A DNA stretch of 64,000 nucleotides. It comes from Microbacterium horticulturae. Its GTDB lineage: Bacteria; Actinomycetota; Actinomycetes; Actinomycetales; Microbacteriaceae. The notes under the pieces were generated by a model. That model was given only the letters and a program-made list of their open reading frames with translations, ran no database searches and was not told the DNA's origin. The stretch is from NCBI RefSeq assembly GCF_029094505.1, contig NZ_CP119108.1, positions 1,488,001-1,552,000 of the forward strand, in the 5' to 3' direction. Both the position numbers and the translations under genes were made by a program. Of this stretch, positions 25,897 to 38,207 are shown in pieces (position 1 is the stretch's first letter; every line of letters starts with the position of its first letter).

Positions 25897-28800
25897 ATGA
25901 CCTACCCCCGCGAATCCGCTTTCGGCCCGGCGGCCGACCTCGTTCCGAGCCCGCGCTTTCCCGAGATCGAGCGTGACACGCTCGCGTTCTGGGAACGGGA
26001 TGACACGTTCCGCGCCTCGATCGCGCAGCGCGACGGCGCGCAGGAGTGGGTGTTCTACGACGGGCCGCCGTTCGCCAACGGCCTGCCGCACTACGGTCAC
26101 CTGCTCACGGGGTACGCGAAAGACGTCTTCCCACGATTCCAGACCATGCGCGGCAAGAAGGTCGACCGCGTGTTCGGATGGGACACGCATGGGCTCCCCG
26201 CCGAACTCGAGGCGATGAAGCAGCTCGGCATCACCGAGAAGGACGAGATCGAGCAGATGGGCATCGCGACCTTCAACGCGAAGGCCCGCGAATCGGTGCT
26301 CGAGTACACCCGGGAGTGGCAGGACTACGTCACCCGGCAGGCGCGCTGGGTCGATTTCGAGCGCGGCTACAAGACCCTCGACGTCTCGTTCATGGAGTCG
26401 GTGCTCTGGGCCTTCAAACAGCTGCACGACAAGGGGCTCGCCTACGAGGGCTACCGCGTGCTGCCGTACTGCTGGCGCGACGAGACGCCGCTTTCCAACC
26501 ACGAGCTGCGCATGGACGACGACGTCTACAAGATGCGTCAGGACCCGTCGGTGACCGTGACCTTCCCGCTCCTGGGCGAAAAGGCGCAGGCCCTCGGCAT
26601 CGAGGGTGTGCGCGCGCTGGCCTGGACGACCACGCCGTGGACGCTGCCCACCAACCTCGCGCTCGTCGTCGGTCCCGACATCTGTTACGCCGTCGTGCCG
26701 GTGGGCCCGAACGGCGGCAAAGACGGAGGCGACCACGCGTACCTGCTCGCCGAGGATCTGCTGGCCAACCACGCCAAGGACCTGGGCTACGAGAGCGGGG
26801 ATGCCGCGGCCGCCGCCGTCACGAAGACGCTGACCGGCGGCGAGCTCGGCGGCGTCGAGTACGAGCGCCTGTTCGACTACTACGCCGACACCGACACCTA
26901 CGGCACGGGCAATGCCTGGCGCATCCTCGTCGACGACTACGTCACCACGACCGACGGCACGGGCATCGTCCACCAGGCCCCGGCCTACGGTGAGGACGAC
27001 CAGCGGGTCTGTGAGGCGAACGGCATCCCCGTCGTCCTCAGCCTCGATGACGGCGGAAAGTTCCTGCCCCAGGTGACGGATGTCGCCGGGCAGCTGTGGA
27101 TGGATGCGAACCGCCCGCTCATCCGCCTGTTGCAGGCGAATGGACGGCTGCTGCGCGAGCAGAGCTACGAGCACTCATACCCGCACTGCTGGCGGTGTCG
27201 CAACCCTCTCATCTATCGTGCGGTGTCGAGCTGGTTCGTCCGTGTCACCGACATCAAGGACCGCATGCTCGCGAACAACGAGCAGATCACCTGGGTGCCC
27301 GAGGGTGTCAAGCACGGTCAGTTCGGCAAGTGGCTCGAGGGTGCGCGTGACTGGTCGGTCAGCCGCAACCGGTACTGGGGCTCGCCGATCCCCGTGTGGA
27401 AGAGCGACGATCCCGCGCACCCGCGCATCGACGTCTACGGCTCGCTGGAAGAGCTCGAGCGCGATTTCGGCGCGCTGCCGCGCAACCCGCAGGGCGAGGT
27501 CGATCTGCACCGGCCGTACATCGACGAGCTGACCCGGCCGAACCCCGACGACTCCAGTGGCCAGAGCACGATGCGCCGCATCGAGGACGTCTTCGACGTC
27601 TGGTTCGATTCCGGCTCGATGCCGTACGCGCAGGTGCACTACCCGTTCGAGAACCAGGAGTGGTTCGACACCCACGCGCCCGCCGACTTCATCGTCGAGT
27701 ACATCGGACAGACTCGCGGCTGGTTCTACGTTATGCATGTGCTGTCGACCGCGCTGTTCGACCGCCCGGCGTTCACGGGCGTCAGCTGTCACGGCATCGT
27801 GCTCGGCTCCGACGGGCAGAAGATGTCGAAGTCGCTGCGCAACTATCCCGACGTGAGCGAGGTCTTCGACCGCGACGGTTCCGATGCCATGCGCTGGTTC
27901 CTCATGTCGAGCTCGGTGCTGCGCGGCGGCAACCTCAGCGTCACCGAAGAGGGCATCCGTGCCGGTGTCCGGGAATTCCTGCTGCCCCTGTGGAACGCCT
28001 GGTACTTCTTCGCCACGTACGCGAACGCGTCCGACGGCTACGAGGCGACCTGGCGCACCGACTCCACCGACGTGCTGGACCGCTACATCCTGTCGCTGAC
28101 CGGGCGGCTCGTCGCCGAGGTCGCCTCGGATCTGGAGGGGCTCGACTCGACCACGGCGACCGAGCGGCTGCGCGACTTCGCCGAGGCGCTCACGAACTGG
28201 TACATCCGACGTTCCCGCGACCGGTTCTGGACGGGGGTGGATGCCGCAGACCCGCGCTCCACGGAGGCCTTCGATACTCTCTACACGGTCCTCGAGACCC
28301 TGTGTCGCGTGGCGGCGCCGCTCATCCCGCTGGTGGCCGAGCGCGTGTGGCAGGGTCTGACCGGCGGCCGCAGCGTGCACCTCACGGAGTGGCCGGATGC
28401 GGCGTCCTTCCCCGACGATGCGACCATCCGCCGTGCGATGGACACCGTCCGTGAGGTCTCGAGCGTCGCGAACGCGCTGCGCAAGAAGGAGCGCAAGCGC
28501 GTACGCCTGCCGCTCGCGCGGCTGACGGTCGTGGCGCCGGATGCCGCGGACCTGACGCCGTACGCGGCCATCGTGCGCGACGAGCTCAACGTCAAGACGG
28601 TCGAGTTCGCCGAGCTCGGTGACACCACCGCGGCGGACTACGGGATCACACACCGCCTCTCGGTCAACGCGCGCGCCGCCGGCCCGCGCCTGGGCAAGCA
28701 GGTGCAGCAGGCGATCCGCGCCGCCAAGGAGGGCGACTGGTCCGAGCAGGGCGGCGTCGTCACCGCCGGCGGCATCACGCTAGAGCCCGCCGAGTACGAG

Positions 28801-29208
28801 CTCGTGCTCTCTACCAGCGGCCGACCCGAGGGCGAGGCGCTCGCCGTTCTGCCGCAGGGCGGCTTCGTGCTGCTCGACACGGTGACCACGCCCGAGCTGG
28901 AAGCCGAGGGGCTCGCGCGCGACGTGATCCGCGCCGTGCAGGACACCCGCAAGGCCGCCGGGTTCGATGTGAGTGATCGCATCCGCCTCCAGCTCGCGTT
29001 CGCCGACGCGACCGACCGCGACGCCGTCGCGTCGGCGTTCGAGGTCGCCGACGTCGCGGGCGAGACGCTCGCTCTTGAGCACACGGTGACGGCGACAGAC
29101 AGCGGGCCCGAGGTCGACCACGCGCACGTCGTCGAGTTTGCGAGCGGGAAGTTCGCGAACGCCGGTGACTTCTGGGTGGCCGTCGAGAGGATCGAGGTGC
29201 AGGCATGA
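25897..29208 (+). CDS. ileS: Isoleucine--tRNA ligase
   Basis: A 1103-residue class I synthetase. The first signature is [12 protein letters not shown] (HYGH), the second KMSKSLRN; the CP1 editing domain contains [11 protein letters not shown]-terminal anticodon-binding region and a long extension of the eukaryote-like IleS type follow. ATG 25897 ([10 protein letters not shown]) is chosen because translation upstream would run through the T-box leader. Its stop overlaps the folC start (ATGA). Regulated by uncharged tRNA-Ile through the leader. Confidence 0.97.
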   Translation: MTYPRESAFGPAADLVPSPRFPEIERDTLAFWERDDTFRASIAQRDGAQEWVFYDGPPFANGLPHYGHLLTGYAKDVFPRFQTMRGKKVDRVFGWDTHGLPAELEAMKQLGITEKDEIEQMGIATFNAKARESVLEYTREWQDYVTRQARWVDFERGYKTLDVSFMESVLWAFKQLHDKGLAYEGYRVLPYCWRDETPLSNHELRMDDDVYKMRQDPSVTVTFPLLGEKAQALGIEGVRALAWTTTPWTLPTNLALVVGPDICYAVVPVGPNGGKDGGDHAYLLAEDLLANHAKDLGYESGDAAAAAVTKTLTGGELGGVEYERLFDYYADTDTYGTGNAWRILVDDYVTTTDGTGIVHQAPAYGEDDQRVCEANGIPVVLSLDDGGKFLPQVTDVAGQLWMDANRPLIRLLQANGRLLREQSYEHSYPHCWRCRNPLIYRAVSSWFVRVTDIKDRMLANNEQITWVPEGVKHGQFGKWLEGARDWSVSRNRYWGSPIPVWKSDDPAHPRIDVYGSLEELERDFGALPRNPQGEVDLHRPYIDELTRPNPDDSSGQSTMRRIEDVFDVWFDSGSMPYAQVHYPFENQEWFDTHAPADFIVEYIGQTRGWFYVMHVLSTALFDRPAFTGVSCHGIVLGSDGQKMSKSLRNYPDVSEVFDRDGSDAMRWFLMSSSVLRGGNLSVTEEGIRAGVREFLLPLWNAWYFFATYANASDGYEATWRTDSTDVLDRYILSLTGRLVAEVASDLEGLDSTTATERLRDFAEALTNWYIRRSRDRFWTGVDAADPRSTEAFDTLYTVLETLCRVAAPLIPLVAERVWQGLTGGRSVHLTEWPDAASFPDDATIRRAMDTVREVSSVANALRKKERKRVRLPLARLTVVAPDAADLTPYAAIVRDELNVKTVEFAELGDTTAADYGITHRLSVNARAAGPRLGKQVQQAIRAAKEGDWSEQGGVVTAGGITLEPAEYELVLSTSGRPEGEALAVLPQGGFVLLDTVTTPELEAEGLARDVIRAVQDTRKAAGFDVSDRIRLQLAFADATDRDAVASAFEVADVAGETLALEHTVTATDSGPEVDHAHVVEFASGKFANAGDFWVAVERIEVQA

Positions 29209-30557
29209 ATGACCGGGACCGGGCCGACGCCGTCTACGCCGAGCTGCTGCAGCGGCAGGGCGAGCAGTGGGTGCAGCCGCGCGTCGAGCGCACGCGGCGC
29301 GTGCTCGAGCTGCTCGACGACCCGCAGCGGACCTACCGGGTCGTGCACATCACGGGCACGAACGGCAAGACGTCGACGGCGCGCATCATCGAGAGCCTCA
29401 TCCGCGCGCATGGGCTGCGCACCGGGCTGTTCACCAGCCCGCATCTGGAGCGTTTCACGGAGCGCATCCTCATCGACGGCGAGCCCGCCGATGACGGCGC
29501 GGTGGCCGACGCGTGGGACGAGATCACGCCGTTCGTGCAGATCGTCGATGCGGAGCTCGCGGCGGCCGGCGACGCGCCGCTGACGTTCTTCGAGCTGCTC
29601 ACGGTGCTCGGCTTTGTCGTGGCCGCCGATGCTCCCGTCGACGTGCTCGTGCTCGAGGTGGGCATGGGCGGCTCATGGGACTCGACGAACACCGCCGACG
29701 GCGATGTGGCGGTGTTCGCTCCCATCGCGATGGACCACGCCGACCGGCTCGGCCACACGATCGAGGAGATCGCCACCGTCAAGGCGGGAATCATCAAGGA
29801 CGGCGCCGCGGTCGTCTCGGCACGGCAGACTCCCGAGGCCGAGCGCGTGCTGCGCGCGGCGGCGGAGGCGCACGGCGCACCCATCGCATTCGAAGGCCAG
29901 GACTTCGCCCTCGTGGAACAGCGCCTGGCTGTGGGCGGGCAGCAGATCACCGTTCGCGGGCTCGGCGGCACCTACAGCGAGGAGTACCTGCCGCTGTACG
30001 GCACGCATCAGGGCTTCAACGCCGCTCTCGCGCTCGCCGCGGTCGAGTCGCTCATCGGTGAGAGCACCACGTCGATCCCGGCCGGCATCGTGACCGAGGG
30101 CCTCGGCGAGGCGACTTCACCCGGACGCCTGCAGCTCGTCGGTACTGCGCCGACCGTGCTCGTCGACGCCGCGCACAACCCGCACGGCGCGCATGCGCTC
30201 GTGACGGCGCTGCATGAATCGTTCGACTTCGACGAGTGGGGCGTCGTGTTCGGGGTACTCGCCGACAAGGATGCGGCCGGCATCGTCGCAGAGCTGGCGA
30301 CCGCCGCGACACGTGTCTTCGCCACCGCGCCCGAGTCCGAGCGCGCCCGCGACGCGGACGAGGTCGCCGACCTCGTCGAGGCGGCCGGGCTGCCGGTCAC
30401 CGTCCACCCCGATCTCAGCGACGCGGTGGACGCCGCCCGGGAGTGGGCCGCGGCATCCGACCGCCGTGCCGTCGTGATCGCGGGATCGATAGTGCTCGCG
30501 GGCGAGGCCATCGCGCTGTCGAAGGCCGAAGACTGGAAGGCGGGGTGGGCATCGTGA
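29205..30557 (+). CDS. folC: Bifunctional dihydrofolate synthase / folylpolyglutamate synthase
   Basis: A 450-residue Mur-ligase-like enzyme adding glutamate to dihydropteroate and folates. The ATP-binding loop [14 protein letters not shown] is at about 48-61, the [11 protein letters not shown] segment and the C-terminal domain with [10 protein letters not shown] are all present. Translationally coupled to ileS upstream and to a DUF4233 gene downstream (GTGA). The order ileS-folC-DUF4233-ndk is common in Microbacteriaceae and other actinobacteria, as far as recalled. Confidence 0.95.
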   Translation: MNDRDRADAVYAELLQRQGEQWVQPRVERTRRVLELLDDPQRTYRVVHITGTNGKTSTARIIESLIRAHGLRTGLFTSPHLERFTERILIDGEPADDGAVADAWDEITPFVQIVDAELAAAGDAPLTFFELLTVLGFVVAADAPVDVLVLEVGMGGSWDSTNTADGDVAVFAPIAMDHADRLGHTIEEIATVKAGIIKDGAAVVSARQTPEAERVLRAAAEAHGAPIAFEGQDFALVEQRLAVGGQQITVRGLGGTYSEEYLPLYGTHQGFNAALALAAVESLIGESTTSIPAGIVTEGLGEATSPGRLQLVGTAPTVLVDAAHNPHGAHALVTALHESFDFDEWGVVFGVLADKDAAGIVAELATAATRVFATAPESERARDADEVADLVEAAGLPVTVHPDLSDAVDAAREWAAASDRRAVVIAGSIVLAGEAIALSKAEDWKAGWAS

Positions 30558-30976
30558 CCGAGGCGTCGGAAGAGACGGCGGGGGATGCCGCGCCGCGGCG
30601 CCGCCGCGGGGCCGCCGAGTCGCTCGGCCAGATAGTGCTGGTGTTCGAGTCGGTCATCGTCTTCCTCGCGGGACTCGTGGCGTTCGGGCTGAAGGCGCTA
30701 CCGGACGGTGTGCCGCAATGGTGGGGCATCGTCGGCGGAGCCGTGCTGGCGGTGCTCATGCTCGGCACCTGCGGCGTGCTGCGCTACCGCTGGGGCATCG
30801 TCGTCGGCTGGATCCTGCAGGGGCTGCTGGCGCTGTCGGCGTTCCTCGTGCTCGCGAACCTCATCGTCGCCGCGGTTTTCGGAGCGATGTGGGGATATGC
30901 CACCATCAAGGGTGCGTCTCTGGACCGTCGAAACGCCCAGCTGATGCGTGAAGCCGAATCCACGAACGGAGAATGA
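30554..30976 (+). CDS. DUF4233 family membrane protein
   Basis: A 140-residue protein with four hydrophobic helices (about 25-47, 52-72, 78-94, 96-118). A basic N-terminus (PRRRRGAAESL) and the polar C-terminal tail are cytoplasmic by the positive-inside rule. Its place between folC and ndk and its topology match DUF4233, function unknown. The GTG at 30554 overlaps the folC stop as GTGA, preferred over the GTG at 30545. Confidence 0.85.
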   Translation: MTEASEETAGDAAPRRRRGAAESLGQIVLVFESVIVFLAGLVAFGLKALPDGVPQWWGIVGGAVLAVLMLGTCGVLRYRWGIVVGWILQGLLALSAFLVLANLIVAAVFGAMWGYATIKGASLDRRNAQLMREAESTNGE

Positions 30977-30977
30977 C

Positions 30978-31394
30978 ATGGCCACCGAAGAGACTCTCGT
31001 CCTCGTCAAGCCCGACGGCGTCGCCCGCGGACTCACCGGCTCGATCCTCGCGCGCATCGAGGCGAAGGGGTACTCGTTGGTCGACCTGCGTCTCGTCGAG
31101 CCAGACCGCGAGCGTCTCGAGCGTCACTACGCCGAGCACGAGGGGAAGCCGTTCTACGAGCCGCTCGTGGACTTCATGATGTCGGGACCGTCGGTCGCCA
31201 TCCGTGTGGCGGGGGAGCGCGTCATCGAGGGGTTCCGTTCGCTCGCGGGGACCACCGACCCCACGACGGCCGCACCGGGCACGATCCGCGGCGATTACGG
31301 ACGCGACTGGGGTCTGCCCGTGCAGCAGAACCTCGTGCACGGCTCAGACAGCCCCGAGTCAGCAGCACACGAGCTCGGTATCTGGTTCCGCTGA
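30978..31394 (+). CDS. ndk: Nucleoside-diphosphate kinase
   Basis: A 138-residue Ndk that exchanges gamma-phosphates between NTPs and NDPs. The phosphorylated His121 lies in NLVHGSDS, and LVKPDGV near the N-terminus and GDYGRDWG are conserved. The start ATG 30978 lies 1 bp after the preceding stop; GGAG sits just upstream at 30968-30971, inside the previous gene's end. It ends 1 bp from the convergent VKOR gene. Confidence 0.97.
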   Translation: MATEETLVLVKPDGVARGLTGSILARIEAKGYSLVDLRLVEPDRERLERHYAEHEGKPFYEPLVDFMMSGPSVAIRVAGERVIEGFRSLAGTTDPTTAAPGTIRGDYGRDWGLPVQQNLVHGSDSPESAAHELGIWFR

Positions 31395-31395
31395 G

Positions 31396-32028
31396 TCAGA
31401 CCCAGCCGAGCGCGATCTGGATCGTGTGCCACACGTTCGGGATCGCGTTCAGGCGGATCTGGGCGAGCAGGATGACGATGCCGTAGGCGACGATCGTCAT
31501 CAGCGGCACATACGACATCAGCCGCCCTGCGATGCCGCGGCCCTTGGCCGGCAGCGGCCACACGCCCGATCGCAGCAGGTGGATCGTCACGGCGAAGAAC
31601 GAGGGGATGGTCACCGACCAGGTGACCATGCACCACGGGCACAGTGTGTGCAGGATGAAGATGCTCTCGAAGATGAGCCAGCACACGAACGCGATCGCGA
31701 AGAGGTGGCCGAGCCAGAACAGCCACCAGAACCACTTCGCGAAGCGTGCGTGCGCGAGGATCGCCATGCCGACGACGATGGGTGCGACCCAGCACGCGAC
31801 GCCCAGGATCGGGTTGGAGAATCCGAAGACATTCCCCTGAGCGGACTCGATGTTCTTGCCGCACTGGACGAGAACGCTGAAGTCGCACGCCGCCTTGGCA
31901 TCGGGGTTCTCCAGCAGGAAGATCTTCTCCAAGGTCAGCTGGAAGGCGGCCCACCAGCCGATCACCCCCGCGATGATGAGCCAGATGGCCAGGCCGGTCG
32001 GTCGAGTGTGCGACTGGGGCTGTGACAT
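31396..32028 (-). CDS. Vitamin K epoxide reductase (VKOR) family protein
   Basis: A 210-residue membrane protein with about five helices. It has the four VKOR cysteines: an upstream pair (KAACDFSVLVQCG) and the CxxC motif TLCPWCMVTW in a later helix. Bacterial VKORs reoxidise periplasmic DsbA-like proteins and pass electrons to menaquinone. No fused thioredoxin domain, so a separate DsbA partner is expected elsewhere. CATAAT lies seven bases before the ATG, consistent with a leaderless start. Confidence 0.92.
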   Translation of the reverse strand: MSQPQSHTRPTGLAIWLIIAGVIGWWAAFQLTLEKIFLLENPDAKAACDFSVLVQCGKNIESAQGNVFGFSNPILGVACWVAPIVVGMAILAHARFAKWFWWLFWLGHLFAIAFVCWLIFESIFILHTLCPWCMVTWSVTIPSFFAVTIHLLRSGVWPLPAKGRGIAGRLMSYVPLMTIVAYGIVILLAQIRLNAIPNVWHTIQIALGWV

Positions 32029-32333
32029 GGGGGGAATTATGGCACTCTCACCTCTGGAACCAGCCAGGAGCGGCCGTGATTATGGCGGCGCGGGCCCCCC
32101 GCTTCGCGCATTTCGCCCTGGTGATGCGATAATGGAATTCGGATGCATCCGCGGCCGCGCCGGGGATCGCATCGACGAAGACTTCGGGCGACGAACGCCC
32201 TATCGCAGTCAGGGCCACAGGCCGGCTGCAGACCGAGTGAGTTCGCGGCCCCCGTCCCGCACCGGAAGGGCGGAGCGGCGCCGCACGAGATTTCGCCGGG
32301 TGACGCGCGGTGTCACCCGCAGGGAGTACGCCG
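32029..32333 (+). promoter_or_regulatory. Long leader region upstream of the RNase E/G gene
   Basis: About 300 bp without a supportable gene. A hairpin at 32298-32318 (GGGTGAC/GTCACCC, 7-nt loop) stands three bases before AGGGAG (32321-32326), and another GCCCT/AGGGC stem lies near 32200. RNase E genes often autoregulate through their 5' UTR; the same is possible here. GATAAT at 32128-32133 is a candidate -10 with no clear -35. Confidence 0.4.
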
Positions 32334-34649
32334 GTGACGGTCGATGAGAGCAACCAGAGTCCTGATGATCAGCCGAAGTGGGATGCCGCAGCGCAGCCGC
32401 CACTGATCCCCGAGATGCCTGCGGCCGAAGCCGCGCAGGCATGGGCGGCACCCGCGCCGGTCGCGGCCGACGCAGAGACGCCCGCGGAGCCGGAAGGGCC
32501 TGCGGAAGCCGAAGAGCCTGCGGAAGCCGAAGAGTCGGCGCAGCAGGAAAAGCCCGCGGAGCCGGAAGAGTCGGCGGAGCCGGAAGAGCCCGCGGAGCCG
32601 GAAGAGCCCGCGGAGCCGGAAGAGTCATCCGCACCGGAACAGCCCGCACGGCCAGAGGAATCCCCGCTGCCCACGGCCGTGAGCCTGGGACTTCTGTCCG
32701 AGGAGTTCGTGTCGGCGGTGTCGACCGATCTGCACTTCTACGCCCCGGAGATCACGCTGCTGCCGCCGCTTCCCGCGCCGGTGCAGGAGGGCGGGTCTTC
32801 GCGGCGCCGCAACCGTCGGCGCGGCGAGGGCCGCGATGACGAGCAGTCCGGTCGCGAGCGCCCGGTCGAGGTCATCACCGAGCCGCAGCGCATCAAAGGT
32901 TCCACCCGGCTCGAGGCCAAGAAGCAGCGCCGTCGTGACGGGCGCGAGGCCGGACGCCGCCGCCCCGTTGTGACCGAGGCGGAGTTCCTCGCACGGCGCG
33001 AGTCGGTGGATCGGGAGATGATCGTCCGCTCGAAGAACGGCCGCATCCAGATCGGCGTGCTCGAAGACAAGACCCTCGCGGAGCACTACGTCGCCCGCAG
33101 CCAGGACGCGTCGCTCATCGGCAACGTATACCTCGGTCGCGTGCAGAACGTGCTCCCCAGCATGGAGGCGGCCTTCGTCGACATCGGCCGGGGCCGCAAC
33201 GCCGTGCTGTACTCGGGTGAGGTCGACTGGGATGGTGTGGAGACCGGCAACCAGCCGCGGCGCATCGAGCTCGCCTTGAAGTCCGGCGACCGGGTGCTCG
33301 TCCAGGTCACGAAGGACCCGGTGGGCCACAAGGGCGCGCGGCTGACCAGTCAGATCTCCCTCCCCGGTCGCTACCTCGTGTACGTGCCCGGCGGCGCGAT
33401 GAACGGCATCTCGCGCAAGCTGCCCGACACCGAGCGCGCGCGGCTCAAGCGCATCCTCAAGGAGGTCCTGCCCGAGTCGTCCGGCGTCATCGTTCGTACG
33501 GCCGCCGAGGGCGCCACCGAAGAGCAGCTGACACGCGACGTGCAGCGTCTCACGTCGCAGTGGGAGCACATCAACCGTCTCGTCGAGACCCAGCAGGCCC
33601 CCGCGCTGCTGCACTCGGAGCCCGACCTGCTCGTCAAGATCGTGCGCGACGTCTTCAACGAGGACTTCTCGAAGATGCTCATCCAGGGCGAGGAAGCGCA
33701 GCGCACCATCGAGAACTACCTGCAGGCGGTCGCGCCCGATCTGCTCGAACGCGTCGAGCGTTTCGAGGGTGACGGCGACCCGTTCGACGACTTCCGCATC
33801 ACCGAGCAGATCGAGAAGGCGCTCGACCGCAAGGTCTGGCTGCCTTCGGGCGGCTCGCTGGTCATCGACCGCACCGAGGCCATGACGGTCATCGACGTGA
33901 ACACGGGCAAGTTCGTCGGCACCGGCGGCAACCTCGAAGAGACGGTGACCAAGAACAACCTCGAGGCGGCAGAAGAGATCGTCCGGCAGCTGCGCCTGCG
34001 CGACATCGGCGGCATCATCGTCGTCGACTTCATCGACATGGTGCTCGAGTCCAACCGCGACCTGGTACTGCGCCGGCTCGTGGAGTGCCTGAGCCGCGAC
34101 CGCACCAAGCACCAGGTGGCTGAGGTCACCTCGCTGGGTCTCGTGCAGATGACTCGCAAGAAGATCGGCCTCGGCCTGGTCGAGACGTTCAGCGAGCCGT
34201 GTGAGGTCTGCGCCGGCCGCGGGATCATCGTGCACCACGATCCCGTCGTCAAGCACCGCGGTTCGAGCAGCAGCGGCTCGTCGCGCCGTCAGCGCCCCGC
34301 GCCGGTGCCCACCACGACGCCTGCAGGCGGAACGCACGTGATCACGGAGGGTGCCAAGTCCGCGCTCGCGAAGATCGCGGCATCCACTCTGCACACCGTC
34401 GAAGGCGAAGAGATCCCGGTGGAGGCGCCCGTCGCACCGCCGGCCGAGCCCGAGCGCAAGAAGCGCAAGAAGCGCAAAGACAAGGAATCGAAGTCGCACG
34501 AGCCCAAGACCGAGCGCGACCTGCTGCTGGACTCGGTGCTCAACGCGCTGCCCGAGCCGAAGGCACCGGGCCAGGGACGTTCGCGTCGCCGCGTGACGAC
34601 CGCCGCGCTCACGGGGACGCCGATCTCGACGAACCCCGAGAGCGACTGA
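32334..34649 (+). CDS. Ribonuclease E/G family endoribonuclease
   Basis: A 771-residue Rne/Rng protein for mRNA decay and rRNA/tRNA processing. The N-terminal about 150 residues are low complexity, with Glu-Pro-Ala repeats (EPEEPAEPEE) and then a basic RRRNRRRGEGR patch. The S1 domain follows (VYLGRVQNVLPSMEAAFVDIG), then the DNase I-like catalytic part with VIDVNTGKF and VVDFIDM metal-binding Asp residues, and the zinc-link CEVCAG. A Lys/Arg-rich C-terminal tail ends it. GTG 32334 has AGGGAG upstream. The architecture, with the catalytic core in the centre, is the actinobacterial one. Confidence 0.93.
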   Translation: MTVDESNQSPDDQPKWDAAAQPPLIPEMPAAEAAQAWAAPAPVAADAETPAEPEGPAEAEEPAEAEESAQQEKPAEPEESAEPEEPAEPEEPAEPEESSAPEQPARPEESPLPTAVSLGLLSEEFVSAVSTDLHFYAPEITLLPPLPAPVQEGGSSRRRNRRRGEGRDDEQSGRERPVEVITEPQRIKGSTRLEAKKQRRRDGREAGRRRPVVTEAEFLARRESVDREMIVRSKNGRIQIGVLEDKTLAEHYVARSQDASLIGNVYLGRVQNVLPSMEAAFVDIGRGRNAVLYSGEVDWDGVETGNQPRRIELALKSGDRVLVQVTKDPVGHKGARLTSQISLPGRYLVYVPGGAMNGISRKLPDTERARLKRILKEVLPESSGVIVRTAAEGATEEQLTRDVQRLTSQWEHINRLVETQQAPALLHSEPDLLVKIVRDVFNEDFSKMLIQGEEAQRTIENYLQAVAPDLLERVERFEGDGDPFDDFRITEQIEKALDRKVWLPSGGSLVIDRTEAMTVIDVNTGKFVGTGGNLEETVTKNNLEAAEEIVRQLRLRDIGGIIVVDFIDMVLESNRDLVLRRLVECLSRDRTKHQVAEVTSLGLVQMTRKKIGLGLVETFSEPCEVCAGRGIIVHHDPVVKHRGSSSSGSSRRQRPAPVPTTTPAGGTHVITEGAKSALAKIAASTLHTVEGEEIPVEAPVAPPAEPERKKRKKRKDKESKSHEPKTERDLLLDSVLNALPEPKAPGQGRSRRRVTTAALTGTPISTNPESD

Positions 34650-34657
34650 CCGACGAC

Positions 34658-34930
34658 TCAGCGGCCGGGACGGTCCCGCGCGCGCACGCGCAGTCCGGAG
34701 GCGATGAGCCTTCGGACGAGCTCGTGTCCGCTGACGTGCTCGGCGCCGGCGGCGACCAACCGGTCGAGCGCCCGCGCCGGCACGTCGTAGTGGTCGAGGT
34801 CGAAGGCGCGCGCGTTGATTCCGTTGGCCTGTGCGAAGGCGTGCAGCTCGTCGAGAGAGCTGTCACTGACGAGGTGGGCCCACAGCGTGCCGTGCGCCGG
34901 CCAGCGCGCATCGTCGATCAGGATCACCAC
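34658..34930 (-). CDS. DUF4031 domain protein
   Basis: A 90-residue protein. The sequence ILIDDARWPAHGTLWAHLVSD...LHAFA is characteristic of small DUF4031 proteins, function unknown. The start is set at GTG 34930 because TAGGAT (34938-34943) lies seven bases upstream, a leaderless arrangement, and because the family normally begins at this point; an ATG at 34957 would place the -10 inside the gene. Convergent with the RNase gene (8 bp apart). Confidence 0.8.
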   Translation of the reverse strand: MVILIDDARWPAHGTLWAHLVSDSSLDELHAFAQANGINARAFDLDHYDVPARALDRLVAAGAEHVSGHELVRRLIASGLRVRARDRPGR

Positions 34931-34967
34931 GATCCCGATCCTAGGCGCGACACGCATCGGGCTCGCT

Positions 34968-34996
34968 TTGCCGGATTCGGCGGCATCCGGTAAAGT
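34968..34996 (+). promoter_or_regulatory. Promoter of the rplU-rpmA operon
   Basis: TTGCCG (34968-34973), a 17-bp spacer and TAAAGT (34991-34996) make a good housekeeping promoter. It implies a long leader of about 160 bp before rplU, with room for regulation. Confidence 0.6.
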
Positions 34997-35160
34997 AGAT
35001 CCCTGGTGCGTCACGTCGCGAGGCAGGCGTCGACCGGCTCCGCCGCCAGCGTGAGCCGTCCCGGCACCAAACATCATCTTTCCGAGAGCCGCACCCTGGT
35101 GGGTCGAGTCTCGCAAAAGACAACCGGAGCCGTGCGCTCCCAGACGAAAACAGGTGTGAA

Positions 35161-35469
35161 GTGGTTTACGCAGTTGTGCGCGCCGGTGGCCGGCAGGAGA
35201 AGGTCGAGGTCGGCTCGATCGTCGTCCTCGATCGCCAGCAGGCCAAGGTCGGCGACACCATCGAGCTGCCCGCCGTGCTCCTGGTCGACGGCGAGGCCGT
35301 CACCAGCGATGCGGCCAAGCTCGCGAAGGTCGCGGTGACCGCCGAGGTGCTCGGCGAAGAGCGCGGCCCGAAGATCGTGATCCAGAAGTTCAAGAACAAG
35401 ACCGGCTACAAGAAGCGCCAGGGGCACCGCCAGGACCTCACGCGCGTCAAGGTCACCGGCATCAAGTAG
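35161..35469 (+). CDS. rplU: Large ribosomal subunit protein bL21
   Basis: A 102-residue L21 ([19 protein letters not shown]...) with the C-terminal signature [21 protein letters not shown] start with a weak AGGTG upstream. First gene of the rplU-rpmA-obgE-proB series, an order conserved in many bacteria. Confidence 0.97.
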   Translation: MVYAVVRAGGRQEKVEVGSIVVLDRQQAKVGDTIELPAVLLVDGEAVTSDAAKLAKVAVTAEVLGEERGPKIVIQKFKNKTGYKKRQGHRQDLTRVKVTGIK

Positions 35470-35488
35470 GCCAGGGAGAGACGCAGAG

Positions 35489-35746
35489 ATGGCACACAAG
35501 AAGGGCGCAAGCTCCACCCGTAACGGTCGCGACTCCAACGCCCAGCGACTGGGCGTGAAGCGCTTCGGCGGTCAGTCCGTCAACGCCGGCGAGATCATCG
35601 TCCGCCAGCGCGGCACCCACTTCCACCCCGGCGTGAACGTCGGCCGCGGTGGCGACGACACGCTGTTCGCGCTGTCGGCGGGCGCCGTCCAGTTCGGAAC
35701 CAAGGGCGGCCGCAAGGTCGTCAACATCGTCGCTGCCGCGGAGTGA
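35489..35746 (+). CDS. rpmA: Large ribosomal subunit protein bL27
   Basis: An 85-residue L27. It starts [22 protein letters not shown], so the conserved N-terminal tail that reaches the peptidyl transferase centre is present without a cleavable leader. Lies 19 bp after rplU. A hairpin follows at 35772. Confidence 0.97.
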   Translation: MAHKKGASSTRNGRDSNAQRLGVKRFGGQSVNAGEIIVRQRGTHFHPGVNVGRGGDDTLFALSAGAVQFGTKGGRKVVNIVAAAE

Positions 35747-35766
35747 TCCCGGTTCGCACACGATAG

Positions 35767-38198
<2,432 letters not shown>

Positions 38199-38207
38199 AC
38201 TGGCGCG

